A stretch of 64,000 bases of DNA, from assembly GCF_014636315.1 (NCBI RefSeq), contig NZ_BMED01000003.1, positions 248,001 through 312,000 of the forward strand, in the 5' to 3' direction. Every line of letters starts with the position of its first letter. The stretch's first letter is position 1. The notes below the pieces were generated by a model that saw only the letters and a program-made list of their open reading frames with translations, did not search any database and was not told the DNA's origin. Source of the DNA: Parundibacterium terreum. GTDB lineage: Bacteria; Pseudomonadota; Gammaproteobacteria; Burkholderiales; Burkholderiaceae_D. Positions 19,789-28,796 of the stretch are shown here, in pieces. Both the position numbers and the translations under genes were made by a program.

Positions 19789-21555
19789 ATGCCCGGGCTT
19801 CCTTCGCCTTCCTTCAGGCCTAATAGCGCTACTTTCGGGCGCTCGCTGCAGACGCTCAACGTGTCGCGGGTGGTCGTGGCCCTGGTTTTATTGCTGTATC
19901 TGAATCTGAAAAGCCCCCACCTGTTCTGGTCGCTGGGGCCCCTGGTGTTCCGCGAGACCTGCGCCATCTATCTGGTTCTGGCGATAGGCTTTGTTTTGCT
20001 GAAAATGTACTGGCCGCGGCGCTTCATGCTGCAACTGGCAGCACAAACTGCGGTAGATATTAGCGTCATCTCCATACTGTATGTAGGGGCTAGCGGCGCC
20101 AAGAACGGTCTGGCCATTCTTTATCTGTTTCCGCTGGCAGGTGCTGGCGTGCTGGCACCGCTGGTCTGGGCCCTGTTTTTTACTTCTATCGTTGCCCTGT
20201 TCCTGCTGCTGGAAAGCGGATATCAGGCCCTGCAACTGGGTGAAGGTATTTCAATTTCGCAGGCTGGGCTATATGGAGCAGCCTTTTTTGCTGTTGTGTA
20301 TGTGCTCAACCGGCTGGCGCGCAAGCTGATCTGGCAGGAAGAGCTGGCGGCGCGGCGCGGTAAGGAGCTGGCGATCCAGCAAGCGATCAACCGTCTGGTC
20401 ATCAGCGACATGGGGGACGGTTTGCTGGTCGTGGACAGGGATGGCCGGTTGTTTGAAATCAATCCGGCAGCGGAACGCATGCTGGGAGGCCTGATTGCCG
20501 GCAGTGAAATCCAGTCCAGGCTGCAGGAGTCTGCCGGGTTGAGACCCATCTCGGATGCGCTGCTTGCCTGGCAGCGGCATGCTGAACCGCAATCCGATTT
20601 GGCCGATCCCGACACGGCGCTGGTGGCCATCAGGCTTTACGAGGAACCTAAGGATAATGAGCTCGCCGATACGCCCGGCAGGGACGGCAAACGGGATTTT
20701 GTTGCTCACCTGAAGCTGAGATTCGTCGCTGTCGACAATGACGACATTGCCGACATAGGCCGGGGGAGGGGCTCTTACAGCATAGTCTTCATGCAGGATG
20801 TATCAGAGATTGAAAACCAGGCTCAGCAGTTGAAACTGGCGTCGATGGGGCGGCTGACCGCAAGTATTGCCCATGAGGTCAGGAATCCGCTGTCGTCAAT
20901 TTCCTATGCGGCGTCCTTGCTCAGTGAAGATATCCCGCAAGACACGCAGGCACGCCGCTTATTGAAAATTGTCGATGATAATGTGCTGCGCCTGAACCAG
21001 TTGATCGAGGACATTCTCAAACTGTCCCGCAAGGCGCAAACCGATCCCGAGCCCTTCTTGCTGATTCCGGCCATCCAGGAAATCGTGCTGGACCTGAATG
21101 AAACGCGCGGGCTGGCGGCCAACCTGATTTATGTTGATCACAGTGTCAATTTCAAAGTACAGTTTGACCCCATGCACCTGCGTGAGATTGTGATGAACCT
21201 GTTATCGAACGCGACCCGCTATGCCAGCAATTCGCCGGCCAGCATACGGATATGGGCCAGTGCCAGCTCTCCCGACAGGAAAGAACTGCACATCCAGGAT
21301 GACGGACCGGGTATTTCTCATGAAGTGAGGTCGCACCTGTTTGAACCTTTTTATACTACGTCGAGCAAAGGGACGGGCCTGGGACTCTATATGGCACGCG
21401 AGCTTTGCCTGAACAACCATGCGCTGCTGGACTATGAATACCGTGTCGACGAGCCTCAGGATCCGCCGCAAGCCACTTTCCTGGTCATGTCGCCGGCAAA
21501 TGTTGTTCCCACCGGCCGTTTTGTGATCAATTTCTCTTTAGCCGATAAGCCATGA
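19789..21555 (+). CDS. pilS: PilS-type sensor histidine kinase
   Basis: 588 aa. Six hydrophobic segments in the first 190 residues, a PAS domain (about 215-330), HisKA with H in LTASIAHEVRNPLSSISY, and HATPase (DDGPGISHEVRSHLFEPFYT, GTGLGLYMARELC). ATG 19789 is used; the longer reading from 19678 would overlap the PP0621 gene in another frame and adds unlike sequence. In pseudomonads PilS/PilR control type IV pilin through sigma-54. Overlaps pilR by 4 bp. Confidence 0.87.
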   Translation: MPGLPSPSFRPNSATFGRSLQTLNVSRVVVALVLLLYLNLKSPHLFWSLGPLVFRETCAIYLVLAIGFVLLKMYWPRRFMLQLAAQTAVDISVISILYVGASGAKNGLAILYLFPLAGAGVLAPLVWALFFTSIVALFLLLESGYQALQLGEGISISQAGLYGAAFFAVVYVLNRLARKLIWQEELAARRGKELAIQQAINRLVISDMGDGLLVVDRDGRLFEINPAAERMLGGLIAGSEIQSRLQESAGLRPISDALLAWQRHAEPQSDLADPDTALVAIRLYEEPKDNELADTPGRDGKRDFVAHLKLRFVAVDNDDIADIGRGRGSYSIVFMQDVSEIENQAQQLKLASMGRLTASIAHEVRNPLSSISYAASLLSEDIPQDTQARRLLKIVDDNVLRLNQLIEDILKLSRKAQTDPEPFLLIPAIQEIVLDLNETRGLAANLIYVDHSVNFKVQFDPMHLREIVMNLLSNATRYASNSPASIRIWASASSPDRKELHIQDDGPGISHEVRSHLFEPFYTTSSKGTGLGLYMARELCLNNHALLDYEYRVDEPQDPPQATFLVMSPANVVPTGRFVINFSLADKP

Positions 21556-23081
21556 GCACCAAAGATACTCCCAGTGTGCCGCGCATACTCGTCGTGGATG
21601 ATGAGGCGCATCTGCGCGAATTGCTGGAAATTACCCTGATCAAGATGGGCCTGGATGTAGACAGTGCCGAATCTATCGAGGCGGCCCGGGCCTGCCTGGC
21701 AAAAAATAGCTATGCGCTGGTATTGACGGACATGCGCTTACCCGATGGCTCCGGCATGGAGCTGGTGCTGGAGGTTGGCGCCAGTTACAAGACGACGCCT
21801 ATCGCCGTGATCACGGCTTTTGGCAGCGCAGATAATGCGGTGGTGGCGCTGAAGGCTGGCGCTTTCGACTATGTGTCCAAGCCGGTTGCGCTGGACCAGT
21901 TGCGCAAACTGGTCAGGTCCGCACTGCAAATGAACGAAGTTCCGGCCAATGTTTCGCCCGGCCAGCCCGAATCTGCCGAGGTGGAAACTACCAGCGCTTC
22001 GGTGCTGATCGGTAATTCGGCGGGCATCCAGGGGGTGCGAGCCCAGATCAGCCGCCTGGCGCGCAGCATGGCGCCGGTGATCATCACCGGCGAGTCCGGC
22101 AGCGGCAAGGAGCTGGCTGCGCGTGAAATCCATGCCCATAGCGTGCGCACAGGCAAGCCCTTCATCGCCGTCAATTGCGGCGCAATCCCTGAAACCTTGA
22201 TGGAGGCTGAGTTTTTCGGCTACCGCAAGGGCGCTTTTACCGGCGCCCAGGATGACAGGGAAGGTTTCTTCCAGGCTGCCGGCGGAGGTACCCTGATGCT
22301 GGACGAGGTGGCCGATCTGCCATTGGCGATGCAGGTCAAATTGCTGCGTGCGATACAGGAGCGCAGGGTACGCAAGGTTGGCGCTACCGTTGAAGAACCG
22401 GTAGATGTCAGGATTATCAGCGCCACCCATCAGAACCTGGCAGATTGTGTTGCAGGCGGCAAATTCCGGCAGGATTTGTATTATCGGCTGAATGTCATCG
22501 AGTTGAGCTTGCCGCCTTTGCGCGAGCGGCTGGAGGACATTGCCGAGCTTGCGGCAGCGATATTGAAACGTCTGAGCCCGCCAGGCGACAGGATTGCGCT
22601 GTCTGCCCGGGCGTTGCAGGCGCTGCAGGACTATGATTTTCCGGGCAATGTGCGCGAACTGGAAAACATCCTGGAAAGGGCTGTTGCCTTTGCCGATAAC
22701 GGCATTATAGAGCCGGAAGATCTGGCCCTGCGCAGCGGCCGTGCCGCCGGGCTGCCTGCTATTTCTGATGCAGCGCCTGATGCGGAACCCGTTTCGCTGC
22801 CCGATGAGGTATCGCGGCCGGAACTGGAGTTTGTGGCGGAGGCCGGCAGCTACATGCCGGTTGCGCCTGCCAGTCAGGAATTGCGGACCGAGACGGCATT
22901 TGCCATGCCGGAATTTCCTTGCAGCCTGCCCGACTATCTGGAGAAGATAGAGCGGGAAGTCATACGGCGGGCATTGCTCAAGACCCGCAATAACCGCACT
23001 CAGGCTGCGGAATTGCTGGGGGTGAGCTTCCGCCAGCTACGCTATCAGATACAAAAATTGAAAATCGGCGATGAGGAATGA
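21552..23081 (+). CDS. pilR: PilR-type sigma-54 response regulator
   Basis: 509 aa. Receiver domain with DD in ILVVDDEAHLRELL and phospho-acceptor D in VLTDMRLPDGSG; AAA+ domain with GESGSGKE, intact GAFTGA and LMLDEVADLPL; C-terminal Fis-type DNA-binding helix (NNRTQAAELLGVSFRQLRYQ). An acidic, low-complexity linker of about 100 residues (400-470) precedes the DNA-binding end and is longer than in Pseudomonas PilR. Likely controls type IV pilus genes. Confidence 0.88.
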   Translation: MSTKDTPSVPRILVVDDEAHLRELLEITLIKMGLDVDSAESIEAARACLAKNSYALVLTDMRLPDGSGMELVLEVGASYKTTPIAVITAFGSADNAVVALKAGAFDYVSKPVALDQLRKLVRSALQMNEVPANVSPGQPESAEVETTSASVLIGNSAGIQGVRAQISRLARSMAPVIITGESGSGKELAAREIHAHSVRTGKPFIAVNCGAIPETLMEAEFFGYRKGAFTGAQDDREGFFQAAGGGTLMLDEVADLPLAMQVKLLRAIQERRVRKVGATVEEPVDVRIISATHQNLADCVAGGKFRQDLYYRLNVIELSLPPLRERLEDIAELAAAILKRLSPPGDRIALSARALQALQDYDFPGNVRELENILERAVAFADNGIIEPEDLALRSGRAAGLPAISDAAPDAEPVSLPDEVSRPELEFVAEAGSYMPVAPASQELRTETAFAMPEFPCSLPDYLEKIEREVIRRALLKTRNNRTQAAELLGVSFRQLRYQIQKLKIGDEE

Positions 23082-23096
23082 ACGAGGAATGGACTG

Positions 23097-23726
23097 ATGC
23101 GCGAGCCTGATCCAGACCATGGCCTGGCGATCAGCGATGACGGCTGGTGCGAGGGCGCTGAGCGGCTAGCCTCTCCCAATTTCAATTCCCGGCCGCCGGA
23201 CAGCGCGATTTCTTTGCTGGTGATCCATAATATCAGCCTGCCTGCCGGCCAGTTTGGCACTACTTATATAGCAGACCTGTTCCAGAACCGGCTGGAATAT
23301 TCTGCCCATCCCAGCTTCGAGTCTTTACGCGGCTTGCAGGTGTCTGCCCATTTCCTGATACGGCGTGACGGCAGGCTGCTGCAATTTGTCTCGGCCGCGC
23401 AACGCGCGTGGCACGCAGGAAAATCGTCCTTTGCAGGGCGTGAAGGCTGCAATGACTTCTCCATCGGCATAGAACTGGAAGGCAGCGATGAACTGCCTTT
23501 CGAGGAAGTGCAATACGAGACGCTGGCGGAGTTGAGCCTGGCCCTGGCCTCGGCTTATCCTTTGACTCACATTGTGGGACATGAGCATATCGCTCCCGGC
23601 CGCAAGACCGACCCCGGCCCCTGTTTCGACTGGAAACTCTACGCGCAGTTGTATCGGGAAAAATTCGCCACAGGGTCAAGGTTAGCGCTTACTCACGCGA
23701 TACCGACCTTTCCTTTCGGCCTTTGA
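23097..23726 (+). CDS. ampD: 1,6-anhydro-MurNAc-L-alanine amidase
   Basis: 209 aa cytoplasmic zinc amidase that removes the stem peptide from anhydro-muropeptides during wall recycling. Expected zinc ligands are H44 (LVIHN), H162 and D172 (GHEHIAPGRKTDPG); E126 (GIELEG) is the likely catalytic glutamate. The conserved HxDIAPG is HEHIAPG here, a conservative change outside the metal ligands. AGGA lies before ATG 23097. Starts 15 bp after pilR. AmpD also sets anhydro-muropeptide levels sensed by AmpR in bacteria that carry ampC. Confidence 0.94.
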   Translation: MREPDPDHGLAISDDGWCEGAERLASPNFNSRPPDSAISLLVIHNISLPAGQFGTTYIADLFQNRLEYSAHPSFESLRGLQVSAHFLIRRDGRLLQFVSAAQRAWHAGKSSFAGREGCNDFSIGIELEGSDELPFEEVQYETLAELSLALASAYPLTHIVGHEHIAPGRKTDPGPCFDWKLYAQLYREKFATGSRLALTHAIPTFPFGL

Positions 23727-23791
23727 AAAAGTCAATCGGCACAGCGACTTTTATATCGATTAAATAATTCTCTTTTTGGCAAAAAAAGCGG

Positions 23792-23820
23792 TTGCATAAG
23801 CGGCATAGCGGCACTAGAAT
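23792..23820 (+). promoter_or_regulatory. nrdA promoter
   Basis: TTGCAT (23792-23797), 17-bp spacer, TAGAAT (23815-23820). The -10 box lies inside the first NrdR box. Confidence 0.6.
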
Positions 23821-23826
23821 TAGTGC
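23811..23826 (+). promoter_or_regulatory. NrdR box 1
   Basis: GCACTAGAATTAGTGC, a near-palindrome close to the NrdR consensus (ACACTATATATAGTGT-like). It covers the -10 box, a position that fits repression of ribonucleotide reductase genes by NrdR. Confidence 0.6.
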
Positions 23827-23840
23827 AAATCAAAGCTTGC

Positions 23841-23856
23841 CCACTATATCTAGTGG
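23841..23856 (+). promoter_or_regulatory. NrdR box 2
   Basis: CCACTATATCTAGTGG, centred exactly 30 bp after box 1, i.e. about three helical turns, the spacing usual for paired NrdR boxes. Confidence 0.7.
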
Positions 23857-24062
23857 TTTTTTATTTGTTTTACCATCTTGCTTTTGTTTTCGGCCTGAAG
23901 TAAAAAAATGAAGTAATCCGCAAAAAAATGGCCGGAAAAGAAGTAAATCCGGCTTTGCAATACACCGCAACACTTTGTTTATATTGATTAATCCGGCAAT
24001 GGCCGCAACTAGTTTGTGACGCTGCCGATTTAGTACTTATTAATGCTGACCCTGGAGGCGAA

Positions 24063-26972
24063 ATGCACTCTTCAATTGAAATATCCACCCCATCGACACC
24101 TGACCTGACACCGGCCGCGTCTCAAGCAGCCCACAATGCGGCTGCGCAGAGCTCCGGCTACAGCGAATATCGCATCATTCGCCGCAATGGTGCAGTAGTC
24201 GGTTTCGAACCGTCCAAGATTTCCATCGCCGTGACCAAGGCTTTCCTGGCGGTGAACGGCGGTCAAGGTGCGGCGTCCGCGCGCGTGCGCGAACTGGTGG
24301 AGCAATTGACTTCCAGCGTTGTGTCGGCCCTGGTGCGTCGCCAGCCTACCGGCGGTACCTTCCATATTGAAGATGTGCAGGATCAGGTAGAACTGTCTTT
24401 GATGCGTTCCGGCGAACATGATGTTGCCCGCGCCTACGTGCTGTATCGCGCCAAGCGCATGGAAGAACGCCGTTCGCTGGAGGCACCTGTTGCGACAGAT
24501 ACCGTGGCTCCTACTCTGTATATGGTAGTTGACGGTCAGCGCATGCCGCTGGACGTGGCTCAGGTACGCGCACTGATCACTGCAGCTTGCGTAGGCCTGG
24601 AAAAACTGGTGGACGCTGAAGCGATCCTGGCCGAGACACTGAAAAACCTGTACGACGGCGTACCTGTAGAAGAATTGTACAAGTCGGCCATCCTGGCAGC
24701 ACGCGCATTGATGGAAAAAGAGCCTGCATATAGCCAGGTGACAGCCCGTCTGCTGCTGCATACAGTCCGTAAAGAAGTGTTCGGCAAGGAAGTAGCGCAA
24801 AAGGATGCGGCTGCCGAATACGTCGACTATTTCCCTAAATTCATCAAGAAGGGCATAGAAGCAGACCTGCTGGATGCCAAGCTGGCCCAGTTCGACCTGA
24901 AGAAACTGGCGGAAGCGCTGGTCGCCGACCGCGATCTGCAATTCGGCTACATCGGCCTGCAGACTCTGTATGACCGCTATTTCCTGCATATCCGCGATAC
25001 CCGTATTGAATTGCCGCAGGCTTTCTACATGCGTGTGGCGATGGGCCTGGCGCTGAACGAAATCAACCGCGAAGCGCGCGCGATCGAGTTCTACAACCTG
25101 CTGTCCTCGTTCGACTTCATGAGCTCGACGCCGACACTGTTCAACTCCGGCACCCAGCGTTCCCAGCTGTCTTCCTGCTACCTGACCACGGTTGCCGATG
25201 ACCTGGATGGTATCTACGAAGCAATCAAGGAAAACGCCTTGCTGGCCAAATATGCGGGCGGTTTGGGTAATGACTGGACGCCGGTACGTTCGCTGGGCGC
25301 GCACATCAAGGGCACCAACGGCAAATCCCAGGGTGTTGTGCCTTTCCTGAAAGTGGTGAACGACACGGCTGTTGCTGTCAACCAGGGCGGCAAACGCAAG
25401 GGCGCTGTCTGCGCCTACCTGGAAACCTGGCACATGGACATTGAGGAATTCCTGGATCTGCGTAAAAATACCGGCGATGACCGCCGCCGTACGCATGACA
25501 TGAATACTTCCAACTGGATCCCCGATCTGTTCATGAAGCGCGTGATGGAAAAAGGCGACTGGACCCTGTTCTCGCCATCCGACGTTCCTGATCTGCATGA
25601 CAAATACGGCAAGGCCTTTGAGCAAGCTTACACCGGCTACGAAGCCAAGGCTGCCAGCGGCGAGCTGAAACTGTCCAAGAAAGTGGCTGCGCTGGACCTG
25701 TGGCGCAAGATGTTGTCGATGCTGTTTGAGACCGGCCATCCATGGATCACGTTCAAAGATCCTTGCAATATCCGTTCGCCTCAGCAGCACGTCGGCGTCG
25801 TACACTCGTCCAACTTGTGTACAGAAATCACGCTGAACACCAACGACAGCGAGATCGCCGTATGTAATCTGGGCTCGGTCAACATGCCGGCGCACATGAA
25901 AGATGGCAAGCTGGATCACGCCAAATTGAAAAAAACTGTAAGTACAGCGATGCGCATGCTAGATAACGTGATCGACATCAACTATTATGCAGTGAAGAAG
26001 GCTCGTGACTCCAACCTGCGTCACCGTCCAGTTGGTCTGGGCATCATGGGCTTCCAGGATTGCCTGCATATGATGCGCGTGCCTTATGCATCTAACGACG
26101 CGGTACAGTTTGCCGATACATCGATGGAAGCGGTTTGCTACTACGCTTACCTGGCATCAACTGAACTGGCGGAAGAACGCGGCCGTTACAGCTCATATCG
26201 TGGTTCCCTGTGGGATCGCGGCATCCTGCCACAAGATTCGATGAAGCTGCTGGCCGAAGAGCGCGGCGGCTATCTGGAAGCGGATATGTCGGCAAGCATG
26301 GACTGGAGCCTGGTCCGTGACCGTATCAAACAGTACGGCATGCGTAACTCGAACTGTGTAGCGATTGCGCCTACGGCAACGATTTCCAATATTATTGGTG
26401 TTTCCGCCTGTATCGAACCGACTTACCAGAACCTGTATGTGAAGTCGAACCTGTCCGGCGAGTTCACTGAAATCAATGAACACCTGGTGCGTGACCTGAA
26501 AGAGCGCGGTCTGTGGGATGAAGTGATGATTGCCGACCTGAAGTACTTTGACGGCAGCCTGGCAAAAATCGACCGTATTCCTGAAGATCTGCGTGAACTG
26601 TATGCCACAGCGTTTGAAGTCAGCCCATCCTGGCTGGTGGAAGCAGCATCCCGCCGCCAGAAGTGGATTGATCAGGCCCAGTCCCTGAACATCTACATGG
26701 CAGGCGCATCCGGCAAAAAACTGGATGAGACTTACAAGCTGGCGTGGTTGCGTGGCCTGAAAACCACATACTACCTGCGTACCATAGGCGCAACACATAC
26801 TGAAAAATCGACCAGCAAGACTGGTGCACTGAATGCAGTAGCGGTAGACGGCGGTAATGGCGGCATGATGGCCAGCGCACCGGTAGCTGCGGCAGAACAG
26901 GAGCTCGACGGCCCAGCCTGCGTGCTGCGCCCTGGCGATGCAGGCTTTGAAGAGTGCGAAGCTTGCCAGTAA
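24063..26972 (+). CDS. nrdA: Ribonucleoside-diphosphate reductase, alpha subunit (class Ia)
   Basis: 969 aa, longer than E. coli NrdA (761) because it has an extended N-terminus with two ATP-cone domains (about 35-130 and 145-240), which sense ATP/dATP. The catalytic barrel carries the expected cysteines in SSCYLTTVADD and SNLCTEITLNT, the segment EIAVCNLGSVNM, and the C-terminal shuttle pair CEACQ. Makes deoxyribonucleotides with NrdB. Controlled by two NrdR boxes. The strong GGAGG site is 5 nt before the ATG. Confidence 0.97.
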   Translation: MHSSIEISTPSTPDLTPAASQAAHNAAAQSSGYSEYRIIRRNGAVVGFEPSKISIAVTKAFLAVNGGQGAASARVRELVEQLTSSVVSALVRRQPTGGTFHIEDVQDQVELSLMRSGEHDVARAYVLYRAKRMEERRSLEAPVATDTVAPTLYMVVDGQRMPLDVAQVRALITAACVGLEKLVDAEAILAETLKNLYDGVPVEELYKSAILAARALMEKEPAYSQVTARLLLHTVRKEVFGKEVAQKDAAAEYVDYFPKFIKKGIEADLLDAKLAQFDLKKLAEALVADRDLQFGYIGLQTLYDRYFLHIRDTRIELPQAFYMRVAMGLALNEINREARAIEFYNLLSSFDFMSSTPTLFNSGTQRSQLSSCYLTTVADDLDGIYEAIKENALLAKYAGGLGNDWTPVRSLGAHIKGTNGKSQGVVPFLKVVNDTAVAVNQGGKRKGAVCAYLETWHMDIEEFLDLRKNTGDDRRRTHDMNTSNWIPDLFMKRVMEKGDWTLFSPSDVPDLHDKYGKAFEQAYTGYEAKAASGELKLSKKVAALDLWRKMLSMLFETGHPWITFKDPCNIRSPQQHVGVVHSSNLCTEITLNTNDSEIAVCNLGSVNMPAHMKDGKLDHAKLKKTVSTAMRMLDNVIDINYYAVKKARDSNLRHRPVGLGIMGFQDCLHMMRVPYASNDAVQFADTSMEAVCYYAYLASTELAEERGRYSSYRGSLWDRGILPQDSMKLLAEERGGYLEADMSASMDWSLVRDRIKQYGMRNSNCVAIAPTATISNIIGVSACIEPTYQNLYVKSNLSGEFTEINEHLVRDLKERGLWDEVMIADLKYFDGSLAKIDRIPEDLRELYATAFEVSPSWLVEAASRRQKWIDQAQSLNIYMAGASGKKLDETYKLAWLRGLKTTYYLRTIGATHTEKSTSKTGALNAVAVDGGNGGMMASAPVAAAEQELDGPACVLRPGDAGFEECEACQ

Positions 26973-27023
26973 TCGGCTAAGGGACCAAGCCTGCCTGCGT
27001 TGCAGACAGGTACTAAAAAATAG

Positions 27024-27058
27024 GAAGGCCCGTGCAGCGCAAAACTGTTCGGGCTTTC
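27024..27058 (+). other. Hairpin between nrdA and nrdB
   Basis: GAAGGCCCG pairs with CGGGCTTTC (nine pairs, one G-T) in the 163-bp spacer; a second small hairpin lies at about 26990-27010. No T run follows. It may adjust nrdB expression or mRNA stability. Confidence 0.4.
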
Positions 27059-27135
27059 ACAGCAGATAGAAATACAGCAAGGCCGGAGTTCAGCAAGTCT
27101 GACCGCCGGCCCGGCAATGAAGAGGAAGATAAGAG

Positions 27136-28305
27136 ATGCTCTCTTGGGATGATGAAGTAGCACCGGCCGCACCGCGGCCAGCCAGCCAGCCGGATAATGC
27201 CTATCAGTCGCGCCTGCAAACGCAGGATGTCGCCCTGAACCCGGCTTTGGTGGTCAAGCAGTCCGCAGTTGCGCCGGCAGAACTGGCGCGTCGCGTCAAT
27301 GCCGCCGATAAACGTATTATCAACGGCAAGACCGACGTCAATCAGCTGGTGCCGTTCAAATACAAATGGGCCTGGGACAAATACCTGGCCGGCTGCGCCA
27401 ACCACTGGATGCCGCAAGAAATCAATATGCAGCGCGATATCGAGCTGTGGAAGAACCCGAACGGCCTGACGGAAGACGAGCGCCGCCTGGTCAAGCGTAA
27501 CCTTGGTTTCTTCGTGACAGCCGATTCCCTGGCTGCCAATAACATCGTGTTGGGTACCTATCGCCACATCACCGCGCCTGAGTGCCGCCAGTATTTGTTG
27601 CGCCAGGCATTTGAAGAAGCGATCCATACTCATGCCTACCAGTACATCGTCGAATCTCTGGGCCTGGATGAGGCCGAGATCTTCAACGCGTACAACGAAG
27701 TGGAGTCGATTCGCGACAAGGACCAGTTCCTGATTCCGTTCATCGACGTGCTGACCGACCCTGAATTCAAGACCGGCACTACCGAAGCAGACCAGACGCT
27801 GCTTAAGTCTCTGATCGTTTTCGCGTGTTTGATGGAAGGCCTTTTCTTCTACGTGGGCTTCACGCAGATCCTGGCGCTGGGCCGCCAAAACAAGATGATG
27901 GGTGCGGCAGAACAGTACCAGTACATCTTGCGCGATGAGTCCATGCACTGCAATTTCGGGATCGATTTGATCAACACAATCAAGATGGAAAACCCGCATT
28001 TGTGGACCGCTGAGTTTCGCGAGGAAATTAAATCGTTGTTTTTACGTGCAGTAGAGTTGGAATATCGTTACGCAGAGGATACAATGCCGCGTGGAGTGCT
28101 TGGCTTGAATGCGCCGATGTTCAAAGGATACTTGAGATTCATTGCAAATCGCCGCGCACAGCAAATCGGTCTTGACGCATTATTCCCGCAGGAAGAAAAT
28201 CCTTTCCCGTGGATGAGCGAAATGATAGACCTGAAAAAAGAGCGCAACTTTTTTGAAACACGTGTGATTGAGTATCAAACTGGTGGAGCACTGAACTGGG
28301 AATAA
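27136..28305 (+). CDS. nrdB: Ribonucleoside-diphosphate reductase, beta subunit (class Ia)
   Basis: 389 aa. Supplies the diferric-tyrosyl radical to NrdA. By alignment with E. coli R2, D130 (FVTADSL), E161 and H164 ([10 protein letters not shown]) are iron ligands and Y168 is the radical tyrosine; further ligands lie in LMEGLFFY and DESMHCNF. The C-terminus ends TGGALNWE, the kind of tail that docks on NrdA. An N-terminal extension of about 60 residues precedes the core. Confidence 0.97.
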   Translation: MLSWDDEVAPAAPRPASQPDNAYQSRLQTQDVALNPALVVKQSAVAPAELARRVNAADKRIINGKTDVNQLVPFKYKWAWDKYLAGCANHWMPQEINMQRDIELWKNPNGLTEDERRLVKRNLGFFVTADSLAANNIVLGTYRHITAPECRQYLLRQAFEEAIHTHAYQYIVESLGLDEAEIFNAYNEVESIRDKDQFLIPFIDVLTDPEFKTGTTEADQTLLKSLIVFACLMEGLFFYVGFTQILALGRQNKMMGAAEQYQYILRDESMHCNFGIDLINTIKMENPHLWTAEFREEIKSLFLRAVELEYRYAEDTMPRGVLGLNAPMFKGYLRFIANRRAQQIGLDALFPQEENPFPWMSEMIDLKKERNFFETRVIEYQTGGALNWE

Positions 28306-28449
28306 TTTTTTTGGAATCCAAAGTTCTGAAGCACCACTCAAAGTTTGCACACCTTGAAGAGCCTGAGCAAAATTTCCAGGCTCCAAACGCGAGAGGCCTC
28401 ACCAAACTGAATGGACAGTCCTAGACCGAATAGCGCTGCTCTGAATTCG

Positions 28450-28484
28450 CCGCAATACCTGGCAAGGCCGGGTGTTGCGGTTTT
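28450..28484 (+). terminator. Terminator after nrdB
   Basis: Thirteen-bp stem (28450-28462 with 28468-28480, two G-T pairs), 5-nt loop, four T. It lies 145 bp after the nrdB stop. Confidence 0.65.
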
Positions 28485-28519
28485 GGTGTTGGAAAATCCG
28501 CCTGTAATACAGAATACCG

Positions 28520-28551
28520 ACGCCCGCATAGCATGTGCTGGCGTTTTTTTT
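28520..28551 (+). terminator. Second terminator-like hairpin
   Basis: ACGCC/GGCGT plus a four-pair inner helix (one G-T) separated by a 2-nt bulge, followed by eight T (28544-28551). May back up the first terminator or end a short transcript of its own. Confidence 0.55.
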
Positions 28552-28765
28552 GGCTAATTGAATAGCCGCCCGTTAAAGCCTTAACCCTTGATGCAGTAGC
28601 CTTGCATTTAACGGACGGAAATTAGCCAATATGGCTGAAGCGCTGCATCGATAGAGGGGATGCAGCAGTTCAGCTGGTGCCGAATTCATTAGCGCAAACA
28701 ACATTCTGTTTGTGCCGATGAATAATCCGCTCGTCTCATTGATCGGATTTTAATTTTTTAATTGA
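28550..28765 (+). ncRNA. Candidate structured RNA or leader element
   Basis: Three long hairpins in a row. P1: outer arms TTGGCTAATT/AATTAGCCAA (28550-28559, 28620-28629) enclosing 28566-28577 paired with 28607-28618 (11 of 12). P2: GCTGAA..GCTGCATC paired with GATGCAGC..TTCAGC (28634-28674). P3: ATTCAT..GCGCAAAC paired with GTTTGTGC..ATGAAT (28684-28723). Then AATCCG/CGGATT (28724-28749) is followed by a T-rich tract. It could be a small RNA with its own terminator or a regulated 5' leader of the H1-like gene. I do not recognise it as a known family. Confidence 0.4.
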
Positions 28766-28796
28766 TTTTTTCCATCTCAAGTGAAGGAGAAACAAA

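Larger units (their letters stand above)
23727..24062 (+). other. nrdA promoter and long leader
   Basis: No gene seen. Holds a sigma-70-like promoter, two NrdR boxes and a leader of about 230 nt. The leader contains three GAAGTAA repeats (near 23897, 23911 and 23940) and a small hairpin GCCGGA/TCCGGC (23931-23953). It ends with the strong ribosome-binding site GGAGG before nrdA. Confidence 0.6.
28306..28796 (+). other. Structured intergenic region before the H1-like gene
   Basis: No ORF of note. From left to right it holds two terminator-like hairpins (28450-28484 and 28520-28551) and then a series of long hairpins (28550-28723) and a last weak terminator-like hairpin (28724-28756) before the ribosome-binding site GAAGGAG of the H1-like gene. 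Confidence 0.6.

Noticed and set aside
24072-25919. 615-codon open frame antisense to nrdA
   Set aside because: A product of codon bias in the strongly expressed nrdA gene; the translation is His/Gln-rich without recognisable domains.
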